A stretch of 64,000 nucleotides of DNA from Mesorhabditis belari (taxonomy: Eukaryota > Nematoda > Chromadorea > Rhabditida > Rhabditidae): assembly GCA_958450365.1 (NCBI GenBank), contig CAUEEP010000930.1, forward strand, positions 1,543,001 through 1,607,000, written 5' to 3'. Shown in pieces: positions 42,201-55,100 of this stretch. The notes under the pieces were generated by a model. The model searched no databases. It had not been told where the DNA came from and saw only the letters and a list, made by a program, of their open reading frames with translations. The stretch's first letter is position 1. Every line of letters starts with the position of its first letter. Made by a program: the position numbers and the translations under genes.

Positions 42201-45010
42201 GATTGAGTCGATAATTGGAGAAAGAGATCTTCTACAACACGTCAATGCTTTAATATTTACCACAAAAGATGCGCATTTCAAGTAAACAATTACTTAAAAC
42301 AATTACAATTGAATTAAAAACAAAACAAACAAAAAGAAATTCCAGTCTAAACTCGTTTATGAAACAAATCTCTTCTCGCATCGATGAGGATGTCGATTTG
42401 GCTCAAGTAAGTTACTTTCTTTACTTTCTAGATTCTTTCTTTCATTCTAGGTTTATGCTTTCTGGTTTCGCAGTCGTGGAGTACCACATTTGATGGTGAA
42501 AAGGGTAAATTACAATAAATTACAATAATATTGGGTTGGTGAATTGAAAACTGCAGGACTTGAACTCACACTGGTTGAACTTTGAACTAAAATTTCTTCA
42601 ACATAAAACAATGAATTCATTCCAAATAATTTCCATTATTATTGACGACTTCTGCCCATTTTACAGGCAATTTGCGGTTTCCTCTTTCGTAGTAGGATTT
42701 TGTTTTGTGTATGAGACAAGTGTGAGACTCAAAAATCGAGGACTGGAGATGTCCCAGTTTGAGCACTTTCTTCAAAAGAAACCCATTTTGGTGTCAATAG
42801 AAAAGTTGTAGAGAATCAAAAATTAGGCTTATAGCCAAATTTCCGAAAAGATACACTTAGTAGTTTCGCTTAAAATACAAGTTTTGTGAAAATTCGTAAA
42901 TTTGGCATTTCTTGAAAATCAGTTTTTGAATCGTTCTGAAAATTTGGATATAAGCTTCATTTTCGATTCTCTACAACTTTTCCATTGACACCAGAATGGG
43001 TTTCTTTTGAAGAAAGTGTTCAAACTGTCACATATGAAAATACCCGTCAGTTTTCAATTCACCATTCCAATAGATTGAGATTAGCCTTGATTGAAGATAA
43101 GTCAATGTCCAATTTGAGGATTCGGAGCGGGCCAGATTAGTTCAAGCAAAGGCAGAGGGAAGGCACTTATGTAAAAGCCCTGCGCCAGACGACGAGCGAT
43201 TACGCAGCCGCACAAAGAACATACAGAACACAGATTTTAAGCGAAACTACTAATGCATCTTTTTGGAAATTGGGATATAAGCTTCATTTTTTATTCTCTA
43301 CAACTTTTCCAGTGACAGTCCTCAAACTGTCAATGGAAAACTTGTGACAGTTTGAGGACTGTCAATGGAAAAGTTGTAGAGAATCAAAAATTAAGTTTAT
43401 ATCCAAACATTGACATTGACACCAAAATGGGTTTCTTTTGAAGAAAGTGCTCAAACTGTCACATCCGGCAATAGCCAGCAGTTTTCAATTCACCAACCCA
43501 ATATAATTACAATAAAATGTTTTCCTTTTTAAAGGTTCGCGATTCTCTTCAACTCACTCAAATCACCAATCGAACTATGGAAATTGATGGGGTACAAGCA
43601 GGTAAATGAGTTTGAAAATAATCTTTTCAGTCTACTAGATTCATCCAATGATAAAGGATGGATTTCAAAAGGATTTCAAAATGATTCCCTTTCTCTTAAA
43701 TCAACTTATCAACGTTCAGCGATGACCATTTGGCCTCTTATACTCGATTTCTCCGATTTCCAATTACCTCTTCATTTCATGCTTTCACAGGGAATTCATC
43801 TAGCTCCAGTTCGCGATTCGCTTTCTCTATCAAATTTAGGTAAGTCAAGAAATTCATTGGTTCATTGGTGAGAACTTTTTTTTAGGTTTCCGACATTTTT
43901 ATCGAGTCAATTATGATGTGGACACGTGGAGACAGGTAGGAAATAAGAAAAAAATAGGAAATAAAAAGATAAGAAAATGTTTTAGGTGAAAGATGCCCTT
44001 TTCCACAACACTTCAATGTACGCGAGAAGAGAAAGAGCTCAATTGGTTTCCGATTTTTGCTTTTTCTATCAGAAAGGTAAATTAATTTTTTGTAATTGAA
44101 GGAATGAGTTTTGAAGGAATTGAAGGAAAACTCTGAAGTTTGATTAAGGCGAAATCGAAGACGAGGTGAAAGCAGAAAAGCTGAGAGCCGAATTTATTCA
44201 AATGGTTCGATTGAAATCGAGTGATTTTGAGTTATGCGAGCTGGTTGCTTGGGGATGTGGAGCTGGATCGATCAAGAGGGTTCGTTTCGATGTGAGAAGC
44301 AAGAGCAACAAGAGTAACAAGAGCAACAAGAGCAACAAGAGTAACAAGAGCAACAAGAGCAACAAGAGTAACAAGAGCAACAAGGGCAACAAGAGTAACA
44401 AGAGCAACAAGGGCAACAAGAGTAACAAGAGCAACAAGGGCAACAAGAGTAACAAGAGCAACAAGGGCAACAAGAGTAACAAGAGCAACAAGGGCAACAA
44501 GAGTAACAAGAGCAACAAGGGCAACAAGAGTAACAAGAGCAACAAGGGCAACAAGAGTAACAAGAGCAACAAGGACAACAAGAGCAACAACAGAAACAAC
44601 AGAAACAACACAAATCTCCCTTCTCACAGCCAAACAAAGCTCTAACAGAACTTACAGATTGACGATTCATACATAGATTCATTCACAATTGAGAATCTGA
44701 TATCGATTAGCCACACTATCAAGCTCTCGTTTCAGTATTGCAAGTTTTCAACAATATTAACCACTAGATAATACAGATATATCAGATACAAATCAATCAA
44801 TCAGATACAAATCAAAACAAAAATCAAGTCCATAACAAGTTCATCATTCTTAAACACTTCCAGAAAGCTCCACGTGATGTTTTGCTGAAGTTGAGACGTC
44901 AATTGTGGGATGCGATGAGGAATGAGATTGATTTCAGTTGTGGAAGAGGAGCTGTGCACAGTGTGGCTGATTTGTTGTGTCGAGAGACAACTGGGAGTGG
45001 CTGTTTGTAG
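39217..45010 (+). CDS. M1-aminopeptidase homologue without a zinc-binding HExxH (pseudo-peptidase)
   Basis: About 21 exons from ATG 39217 to TAG 45008-45010; borders fit phase throughout. It begins with a signal peptide (MLHYVLLLCSLGILSIHSQD), then the M1 opening (NTIILPVSYDIQIQFPL). ISLTIVHPNNMTALSSAPVD and VTSFRPTAPIGPGSLAIALL are typical of the N-terminal beta domain. The GAMEN site reads SNSYGTIIIPED, and HExxHxW reads AGQITRQWLGG (41778-41914). Only the later zinc-ligand glutamate region survives (CLQEDLAEY for WLNEGFAEY). Later parts follow the M1 C-terminal half: GLKGVLFLESI, FWFRSRGVPHLMVKR, LQLTQ, YRVNYDVDTWRQ and ERAQLVSDFCFFYQ. It ends CRETTGSGCL. It should be a secreted or surface protein, catalytically dead as a peptidase. 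C. elegans has such M1 relatives (for example mnp-1); orthology is not shown. Confidence 0.85.
39465..39872 (+). mobile_element. TA-flanked MITE carrying a tRNA-like T arm (copy 2)
   Basis: The ends CCCTAAAGTCGCGAGTATAA and TTATACTCGAGACTTTAGGG lie between TA at 39463-39464 and 39873-39874. It is the reverse of the copy at 21875-22393 and shares GTCTCCGGTGCGGTGTGTCG with TCGAGGGTTCGAACCCGGCT. Part of the interior is replaced by a run of TTTAGAGTTCC repeats (about 39710-39830). It lies in the second intron of the M1-like gene. Confidence 0.9.
40966..41200. repeat. 10-base tandem repeat TGGCGCTGAC/TGGCGCTGGC
   Basis: About 23 copies of a 10-base unit occur in one intron of the M1-like gene. 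The first half is mostly the GAC form and the second half mostly the GGC form. Confidence 0.92.
42531..43501. mobile_element. Nested TIR elements, ends TTGGGTTGGTGAATTG
   Basis: The left end TTGGGTTGGTGAATTGAAAA matches, inverted, an internal end at about 43050-43073 (slightly changed) and the outer right end TTTTCAATTCACCAACCCAA at 43501, with TA outside. The first element (about 540 bases) is thus followed by a second, related one. Interior inverted repeats include AACCCATTTTGGTGTCAAT and AAAAGTTGTAGAGAATCAAA. The ends resemble mariner TIRs (TTAGGTTGGTG). It fills an intron of the M1-like gene. Confidence 0.78.
44300..44590. repeat. 27-base tandem repeat of AACAAGAG/AACAAGGG units in the last intron
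   Basis: About 30 AGYAACAAG-type nonamers are arranged in higher-order 27-base units (GTAACAAGAGCAACAAGGGC). Four frames stay open across it. Because a phase-matched donor (AAGAGG/GTTCGT, 44279) and acceptor (CTTCCAG, 44863) skip it, I read it as the last intron of the M1-like gene. Confidence 0.85.
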
Positions 45011-45289
45011 AAAAATCGTTTTTTTTTTGTTATCAAGCTTTTGAAATTTCGCATATTTCTAAGAATCTCTACGATTTCCATTCTTGATATCATTGTTTTC
45101 TTTCGTTTCCAGTCAGTATTTTCCTCGAACTAGTCTTTCCAAAGAGTCGGTGCTATATTTTGCTTTATGTGAACAACTCTTCTATTCATACAGTATTCGC
45201 AATAAAAAAAGAGAATGATTTGAAAAAGAAAATGAAATAAAAGAGTAGTGTAAGAAATATATGTTTATGTTTTGATCTATATAATTTCT

Positions 45290-45554
<265 letters not shown>

Positions 45555-47364
45555 GAAATCTATATAAAACAAAATTTTCCATATTTTATAGTATTTTGAA
45601 GCTGAAATTTTGATGAAAATTTCTATAAGGAAATGACTTCGATTAAAATTAATTCGATTAACTTCGATTAATTTCCAATCCAATCTTTTCAAAAAGTCAC
45701 TGCATTCAAGGCAAACCGCCCAGTTTCAGAGACAACATACAGTTTCAAATCTTTTAACAAACAAGTTTTTAAAGATTATTTTATGTTTTTATTTTAAAGA
45801 ATGATTTTATTCTTTTAAAATAACAATTGAACTGGAGGGAAACTGTCATGGTAAAAAATGGTAAACCTATTTGAATAGGTTTTCAAGTCAGTCATGATGA
45901 TCACCTATTTGAATATGTATTCAATTGAAAAATTCTTCAAAAAGCATTTTAAAGTTTGTTTTAAGTGAACAAACTCTAGCGCATTACAATGTTTTTTTGA
46001 TTTTGATCAATTTTCAATAACAATTGAACTGTTTACTTAAAACAAATTTTAAAAGGCTTTTTGAAGGATTTTTCAATTGAAAACATATTCAAATAGGTGA
46101 GCACCATGACTGAATTGAAAACATATTCATATTCACCATGACATGACATGAAAACATATTCACCATGACAATTTCCTTCCAGCGCATTACAATGTTTTCT
46201 TTTGAGAGCTAAGTGGGTTTGATTAGGATGGTTTAGGTGTAGAGAACCTTAGACAATTATGCTCTCCAGTATCTTTGATATTACGAATGCTAGTTTGTGA
46301 AATTTGAAGGACCGACCAGATTTTCAGGGAAAGCCTTTTTTCTGCTAATTTTAATGCTAATTTTAATATGCAAACTTTGCAGAAATGTGCAGAGATTCTA
46401 GGAAGTGATGGTAAAAATGATCCTAATAAGTAAAGAAAAGAAAAAAAGGTAGAACTTCGTGAAAAAGCAGAGAGGAATGGAAATTGATCAAAAAAAAACA
46501 TTGATCGAGTCGTTTTTTGAATTGAAAGGCAGGAAAAGTAAAGAACTCGAGTAAAGAAACCTTTGAGGCTGTTGGGGCCTGTTCTTTGAGCTGCTCTTGC
46601 ACCAGTTTATCCCAGTTTATGAATAAAGTTTATCAAGTCTAACATAATTAAAGATTTATCTCACCTAATGATCTCCGTACTTTACGAAGCTCTCAGCTTG
46701 TCCATCTCACAAATTACCCGATCACCGATCCTAATTTGTAGTTGGTGTGTCAGGGAAAGTCTCAAATAAGCTTCTCCCCCAAACATTGACTTCTTTCGTA
46801 TTAAACGGCGAGTCTTTCAGTGATTCGTTTCCATGACTACCGTATGTTCTTCTTCCCCTTCCCCTCCATCTTCCCCTTCCCCTCCTCTTTCCCCTTGTCA
46901 AGCTGCCATCTCCCACTCGAGTCCATTTCGACACCCTCTCCTTCCTCTTCTTCACCCTTTTAAGGTCTTTCTTTCTTTTTCGTCTGTTTCTTTTTTTTTT
47001 GTCCTAATCGCTGAAAACGCTTAAGAACATTTAGGTAAGCGTTTGTTGAGTTAGTAGCTCGAGATCATGACTTCATCAAACTGATCATGCTGAAACTAAA
47101 GAGAACATCTCTAATTTAGTTCTCTGGACATTGTTAGACCTCCAACAAGGTTTAGATCTCAATAGGTATTTAATATATTGATTCAAAGTCTCATTACAGT
47201 AGAATTTCGAAGGTGAATACAGCTAAAGGTTAAAGGCAACAGTTAGACAGAAAAAACTCTTGTTTTCTATTTGCTAGTTTAAAAGCCAACTTTAAGATTG
47301 GGTAAAGAGATTGTTAAACATAGTTTTTAACTAGATTTCAATGTGCTAAATGTATATGTTAAGT

Positions 47365-47600
47365 CCGGATCAGATCCAGACGTCTGAATCTGATCCGGAC
47401 ATCTGAATCTGATCCGGATGTCTGAATCTGATCCGGACGTCTGAATCTGATCCGGACATCTGAATCAGATCCGGACGTCTGAATCTGATCTGATCCGGAC
47501 GTCCGAATCTGATCCAGACGTCTGAATCTGATCTGGACCTCTGAATCTGATCCGGACATCTGAATCTGATCCGGACATCTGAATCCGATCAGAATGAGTG
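47365..47600. repeat. About 19-base tandem repeat TCTGAATCTGATCCGGACA
   Basis: About twelve imperfect copies lie in the spacer upstream of daf-19. Between 45554 and 49165 I see no supported gene. A CT-rich tract lies at 46855-46900. Confidence 0.88.
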
Positions 47601-48489
47601 TGGTCGGATTCGGACGTAACATATATATTCTCTACAAAAACCTTTAATTCTATCAAGTTGAAATGGGGAGAAGCCCCAAGAGAAATCTATCGGTAAAACC
47701 ACGCCCATTTTCCCTCTCTCTCGAGAGAGTGATTCTACTGTGTGACAAACGACACTCAATTGATTGAATACTTGTTTGTTTTTTTTGAGATTTGAAATGA
47801 ATAACTGTACTTATCCGGTAGTTACATGCTATCAGCTGTAAAGCTATACTGTAAAGTACCATGTACTGTAAAGATGTAAGCCCTATTCTAGACTATCCAG
47901 TCTGTTTCGTGTTATAACGCAAGATTAAAGTCTTTTTTTCTCACCTGCTTAGATCTAATAAGATTAGAAGAACTAAGAAGCAATAACTTCTTAAATACAT
48001 CTTAAGTAAATACAATCTTTCTAGCGATTTCACCCCATTCACCCAAGATCCAAAGATTCCATCGGAAAGCAATCAAGTGTCTCTCTTCTCTCTTTTTTTT
48101 CAACCATTCCCCATTCCATTCCCCTTCTTTCCATTCCCTTCTTTTATATATGTTCCACACATCGATTACTATGGAAGCTTTTAAGGGATTTGAAGAAAAG
48201 AGTGAAAGGGAAAGGGCCCTTCTAAAGGTGAGGCAAAGAATTATGACCGCTCAACACCTTTTAAGACACTTTTTGCCACCTTTTAGACCTCAATGAGTCA
48301 TCATACTCGTTTTTAACCCTTTTCGGTATCTGATGGTCATTTTATATTCCTTATTGTTAGCTATTGCTTTCAAAACTTTGTTCTTTTGCTCATTCCTTTG
48401 AAATCAAACTTTAATTGCAACTTTTTGCACTGGCAATCTTATGGAAAGCTAATAGCTAGAGAAATAACTAGAGAAATGACGAGTTATCT

Positions 48490-48730
48490 TGTGTACTAAA
48501 GATTGACAGGCTATAACTAGTTATCTTATGGCCATAACTGGTTAGATGCAACTGCTATAACTATAAACTATAACTGTAACTAGTGCTATAACTAGTTATC
48601 TTGGGTATGAAAGATTGAGAGGCTATAACTAGTTATCCTATGGTCATAACTGGTTAGATGCAACTGCTATAACTATAACTATAACTGTAGCTAGTGCTAT
48701 AACTAGTTATCTTATGTACTAAAGATTGAC
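48490..48730. repeat. Tandem duplication of about 115 bases (ACTAGTTAT-rich)
   Basis: The block GGCTATAACTAGTTATCTTA ... AACTGGTTAGATGCAACTGC occurs twice in a row, with inner TATAACTA microrepeats. It is intergenic, upstream of daf-19. Confidence 0.8.
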
Positions 48731-49165
48731 GGGTGACTTAAAGGTATCAAAACTGCAATACTAAACATAGAAAGTATATAAAGCTTTAGAGCTATCAGTA
48801 CATAGATCTTTAGTACTGAAGTGCCAATACTGAAGTACCAGTTAGATCTAGCTTATGAACAGACCAGTTAGACCAGCAGACCAGTTAGATCTAGCTTATG
48901 AGCTTATGAACAGTGCACGTGTTAGTGCACGGGTTTATTGCTTTACTTAACTCTCTCAAAACTATATGCCTATACAATCAGCTAACATTAGAAAGTTCTG
49001 AAGTGAAATCTTCGTGTGCGTATTCATTTTCTCAAATTTCTGTGTCCATAGGAGTCCCCATGGTTGATGGAGATTCCTATGGATATCTCTTAGAGTGAAG
49101 AAAAGTGAGGAAAACGCAGAAAACGAAGAGACGAAAGGGGAGAATCCTATCAACGCTCCCAGGTG

Positions 49166-52100
49166 ATGAAGGTGCATACAGGAGGGAATTCACAAGAAGG
49201 ACCACAAAGTGGACAACCAACTGCAGCACATCATCATCAACATAAGACTATCTCGAAGAGGAAGAATCCTCAACATGGACAGGACATCAATGGAGTTATC
49301 AATGGGGCACAGGTTGGTGCGACAGAGTTGGGTAGTAGCTAGAGGCAGACCAAGCTAGATCTCCTAGAGCTCTTAGATCTCCTAGAGCTCTTAGATCTCC
49401 TAGAGCTCTTAGATCTCCTAGAGCTCTTAGATCTCCTAGAGCTCTTAGATCTCCTAGAGCTCTTAGATCTCCTAGAGCTCTTAGATCTCCTAGAGCTCTT
49501 AGATCTCCTAGAGCTCTTAGATCTCCTAGAGCTCTTAGATCTCCTAGAGCTCTTAGATCTCCTAGAGCTCTTAGATCTCCTAGAGCTCTTAGATCTCCTA
49601 GAGCTCTTAGATCTCCTAGAGCTCTTAGATCTCCTAGAGCTCTTAGATCTCCTAGAGCTCTTAGATCTCCTAGAGCTCTTAGATCTCCTAGAGCTCTTAG
49701 ATCTCCTAGAGCTCTTAGATCTCCTAGAGCTCTTAGATCTCCTAGAGCTCTTAGATCTCCTAGAGCTCTTAGATCTCCTAGAGCTCTTAGATCTCCTAGA
49801 GCTCTTAGATCTCCTAGAGCTCTTAGATCTCCTAGAGCTCTTAGATCTCCTAGAGCTCTTAGATCTCCTAGAGCTCTTAGATCTCCTAGAGCTCTTAAAT
49901 CTCCTAGAGCTCTTAGATCTCCTAGAGCTCTTAAATCTCCTAGAGCTCTTAAATCTCCTAGAGCTCTTAAATCTCCTAGAGCTCTTAAATCTCCTAGAGC
50001 TCTTAAATCTGCTAAGTCTAGTACTAGCTCTAAATTGGCTACTTTTTAGTCTCAGATCGTATCAAACTAAAATTAGACAATATTCTATTAACACTAGAGT
50101 GTGGTTAACCATTAACCCTTCAATATTCCCAATGATTTTTAGATCCACCGCCAAAGCGTTCTCGTCGCCGTGCCAAAAGACGAGCCCCAACTCACTCGAT
50201 TGCATTCAAATAATGCAGTGAGTAGTTAGATTTACTTTAAATAATCTCTATTTTTCTCTATTTTAACCAACCATTCTTCTCATTTCAGCTTTCATCCCAT
50301 TCCACCGAGGATCATATTGAATTGACGGTTGCTGCAGTGGCTGCAGGAACTGTTGGTGGGAATCCGCATCATGAAGAGACGCATGTCGGAGTGGTGAGCT
50401 AAAAATTTAAATATAAGCCATCTAAGCAAGTTAAAGATGAAAGAAAATTGAATTTAGAAATACGTGATTGTCAACAATAAAGATGGGGAAGAGTTGAAAG
50501 GTTCGTTTGATTTTTTTGCGTTCGCTTTTTGCTTTCTGTATCAAGTTGCACTTGAGTTAGTATCATTTTTTAGTTTTCCTTTGACTTACGTCTTTCTGTC
50601 TTTGACAAATACGAATCCCATTTCCCTAAAGCCACTGTCATTTCACCGCTTTGACGAGTCCTCTTCACCCAAAGAAAGACCCCAAAAAGCATACCGTATT
50701 TCTCAGCAAAGAGTAACAAGAGGCAAGAGGCAAGGCAAGAGGCAAAGCAAGAGAAAAAAGCTGGATTCATCCCTAAAATCCCTTAAACGAATCCCCATAT
50801 TAATGGGAGAATCGAGAATCGAAAGGTTGGTAGGGGAGACTCCCAGGGAGACCCGATTTGTGTGGAGAACACTTCTACATTTCCATAGAGGCTATTCTCT
50901 CGATGTCTTGTGATCCACCAAATTCAGAGCTCTTTTTATTGAGCGTACCCTCGATGGATTTCTATAGTAGTCAATCGCTATTTACGTCGATTCCGAGATT
51001 GTACGCGCAACATACAATGTTGAGAAGTGGACAAGAGGGAATTGCGGCAAGAAGTAAATGTTTGAGTTTTTTTGAGTTAAATGATTGATTTTGCTTTTCA
51101 ACCATAGTCTGTAAAGGCTAAAGAAAGTTCTTCTTAGCCAATGTTTTCTAAAAAACATCTAAAACCGTACTCAACTAGTCATTAGCCAAATCATTAGCCA
51201 ATTCCTCATGTCATTAGCCAATTACTCAACTAGTCATTAGCCAAATCTTATCATCATCTGAGCCTTACGCTTCTCATCGAATGATATCAAAGTTTGGCTA
51301 ATCAAATGAACAGATTACGGTAACTTTCGAAAAGAGATACCTTCTGGAAAAGAGTCTAGTAATGTCTAATGCAAAGATCTGTGACCAAGAACTTTCTGGA
51401 CAATGACAGACAGTGACAATTCCTAGACAATCTTATAAACTTCTCAATCGACAATCTTGGGATACTTCTAATTCCAAATCCATCCAAATATCCATTCCTT
51501 TCTACTTCTGTCTTTTCAAATACCCACAAATTTCTCTACAAGCATTTCCCACTTTCAAATCTAATCAATTCTAAAGACAATACCCGCAAGAATAGGGAGT
51601 TTGCATAGAAAAGTGGCTACGAGAAGACAAAAGCTCTTGAAAGCACCGTATTGTTGGGCTTGTGAATTCCCGATTAGGTCCATCCCTTTAAGTCTCAGTC
51701 GATTGATCGTCAAGACTTATTTTCAAAGCCTAATAGCCTTATTCGACTATCCAAATGTTCCCCCGATCTGCTCTTTTCGAGTATGGTGCTGTAATGCGCG
51801 ATGTTGCCGCGGCTGCCTCCGTAAACAGAAATCGGCTTGCGATTTGTGGGTGATCCCTGGCTTTTGGTTACTTCAACAACTACAGAACTTGACACATACT
51901 TGAACAATAGCTGACACAAAAGTTGACCAATCCAATTTAGGTGTCGAAGAGGGCTCAAATCTGTTAGAGAATAATGGACAGGCTCTCGCTTATCCATCAG
52001 CACCCTATGTTGGATCAACGGAGTTCAATGCAATGGACGCCTATCCACTCACTCAACATCTACACAATCCAGCGTGAGATTATTGGATATTGTGATAAAT

Positions 52101-55100
52101 ATTGTGCTTCTTGTGGTTGTGAGTTCACTTGTTAGATCTTATTGTTTGTTGTTTGAATGGCCAAAGATATGGGACAAGCTGGCAACCTTAACAATTCCTG
52201 TACAGAGCCTTAACAATCACAGAGCTCCAGTGCAGAGCCTATGATAATAATATTGATAATAATACTACGATACTCTAGATGGCTCTAGTTACGAAGTTTC
52301 TAATCTATTGTAAGAACTAGTTCCTGTACAGTACAGTGTACAGTACAGTGAAGTGTTCTGTACAGTACAGTGCACAGTACAGTGCACAGTACAGTGCACA
52401 GTACAGTGCACAGTACAGTGCACAGTACAGTGCACAGTACAGTGCACAGTACAGTGCACAGTACAGTGAAGTGTTCCTGTACAGTGTAGTGTAGTGTACA
52501 GTAGTTAGTTTACGATCCAGATCCAGATCCAAATCTGGATCTAGACTCTAATTTAATAGACAAGAAAGACAGGAAACAAAACAAAGAAGTAAAATCCCAA
52601 AAAATGCCAATACAAGTATGTTGGGGACAAGTTGTCAAGGGGGATTTCGGAGTGGAGGAGGAGGTCGGTCGTCCAGCCAACCAGTCAAGGAGCAGTACAT
52701 GGACGGTGGATTGGGGTGGATAGAAGCACTCACCTCTTCCCCCATCCATTGCCATTCCTCCTCTCCCCCAAAAAGGTCTCCTAGGCGATTCTTGCTTGTG
52801 TAGGTGATTCTCCATCTTTCCAATCCCCTTTACTTACTTCTTAGGCTCTCCTTAGCATCCACTCCTTTTCCTTTCCTTAGAAACAGAACATAAAATGAAT
52901 TTGGTGAGGTTTTAGCGAGGGTTTCAAGAGAGAATGGGAGAGAATGGTGTTAGAATGAAGATAGAAATGATAAATAGAAATAAGAAATGGTTATCCTGAA
53001 TAAAAAATCTATTAATCTAGCTGTATGAAAGAAAAGATTCTAAAATTTTTGAGAAGATCTGTGGAGATCTTGAGAAGATCTCCATGGAATTCCTCCTTCA
53101 TTCACCCCTTCACAAAATGGTCTCTATGAGTGATTGTCGGTTGTCCGGGATAACCACATCTCTCTACCAGATATATACAGGAGATCTCTCTTGCAATCAA
53201 AAAAAATAAAGAGAGAAAAGAAACTGGGGGACTCCTTGGGAACCGGAGATTCTATGTAAAGGCAAAGGGGAGCTATAAATCGGACTCTCCGACAACCGTT
53301 TCCATATGAGCGATCACCAAGGCGATCTCCATTTCTATCCATCTCCCCACCTCACCTACCTCACAAAACCAGTCCCGAAAACCATAGACACGTACTCGAA
53401 TTACCATTTTATCATTTGATACTGGTTCTGGATCGATTTTCAGCTCTAGTTTGATTGATTGATCTTCATCTCTAGCTTTGATCGATTGATCTTCAGCTCT
53501 GGCTTGATCTTCAGCTCTCTGGTTCAACTTAGTGATCTATTTCTTCATTAACTGTTTCTTTTTTGTCCTATAGAATATCATTTTGAGTACAGGTACTTTG
53601 GTAGACAAGTTCAGAAGTTACTTTATGTGTTCAGAAGTTCAGAAGTTACCACTAGATAAACCACTAGGTTCACTGGGTCCACTAGGTCCACTAGGCCCAC
53701 TAGATCCACTAGATAAACCACTAGGTCCACTAGGTCCACTAGGTCCACTAGGTTCACTGGGTCCACTAGGTCCACTGGGTCCACTAGATAAACCACTAGG
53801 ATCCACTAGGTCCACTAGGTCCACTAGATAAACCACTAGGATCCACTAGAGCCACTCTGACAAGCAACAAACTAGCTTGAGTTCCAATTTCAGAAATAAC
53901 CAAGTGCTTTAGTTTATGGATCTTTGACATCTCATTGTTACATGAACTCATCGTTTTCGGGATTTCAGGCTCAGTTAACTAATGATTCAACTTTACATCT
54001 AACTCGACTGATCATCTGATCCATCTGATCCACTAGATTTCTCAATATCACGATTTTTTTAAAAATTTATTCTCCAACTTCAAGACTCTCCATTCAATTA
54101 CCAAAGTGAATGTCTCTAATGGCCAAGAAATCTGGACCGAGATTTCCAGGCGATTAGCCGAGAATTACGTTCACCGTTCACCTGGTTCTCTGCCTATATG
54201 CAAGGAGGTTATACGGGCAAAATATAGAGAAGAAATCCAAGGGGACTATGAGGCAGCTGGGGGAAGAACATTCACTGAATATCTTCCCCTCTCTTTCACT
54301 CTCTTTGAGTCTCTTTCCTACAGTAGCCTCTCTCTTCCGCGGCCTCTTCCTCGGCCTCTTCCTCGGTCTCTTCCTCAGTCTCTTTTCCCCTCTCTTTCAG
54401 CGAGGGCCAATTAGCCGATTTCAGCCTCTTTTCCCGTCCCTTTGACTGAATATCTTTTGATTCTTTTATAATTTTGAGAGAAATACGGTCCCCCGGCTTC
54501 CATTTATTAATCAAGGCCTCGGAAATCGATTTTCGCTTTCGGAAAACTTTTTCAGACAAACAACAATTGTACGAATATTGAAATATCGAGGGACTTATCG
54601 AAAATAAACTTTTTAGAAGTTGAATTTTTAAAAGAAATCTTCTTAATCTCCTGTTTTACTACAGTATACTGAAAGAAAAGTATAGGAAAGGAAAGCTTAC
54701 CACTAGATAAACCACTAGGTCCACTAGGTCCACTAGATAAACCACTAGGTCCACTAGGTCCACTAGATCCACTAGGTCCACTATAGCCACTCTGACAAGC
54801 AACAAGCTAGCTTGAGTTCCAATTTCTGTTGGTAAAGAGTTTTAAAGCTGTCAATTGAATACTTTAATACTACTAGCAAGTCTACAGGGTGTCTCAAAAT
54901 TATCTTAACTATTATTGCTTGTTTTTTTCTCTCTCATTGCCTCAATTGAAATCATTTTTGTATGAATCGACAGAAGAAGAAATGAAGAGACTAATGAAGA
55001 CTAATAAATAAACCTAATAAATAAATAAGAGACTAATAAATAAACCAAAACTATTTCAATCGGGCAACTCAACGTCAAGATATTTGACGTTTAAAGCCAA

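Noticed and set aside
44166..44645. Long open frames on both strands (Ser-Asn-Lys, Leu, Val-Ala-Leu or Cys-rich repeats)
   Set aside because: They come from the AACAAG tandem array; phase-matched splice sites remove it as an intron of the M1-like gene.
47359..47656. Minus-strand frames rich in SGSD/RIRF repeats
   Set aside because: Caused by the TCCGGAC tandem repeat; intergenic, no gene context.
49363..50010. CRISPR-like array
   Set aside because: Direct 18-base repeats without spacers, in a nematode intron; a satellite.
53583..53836. Collagen-like Gly-Pro frames on both strands
   Set aside because: Made by the CCACTAGGT array inside a daf-19 intron; both strands open equally.
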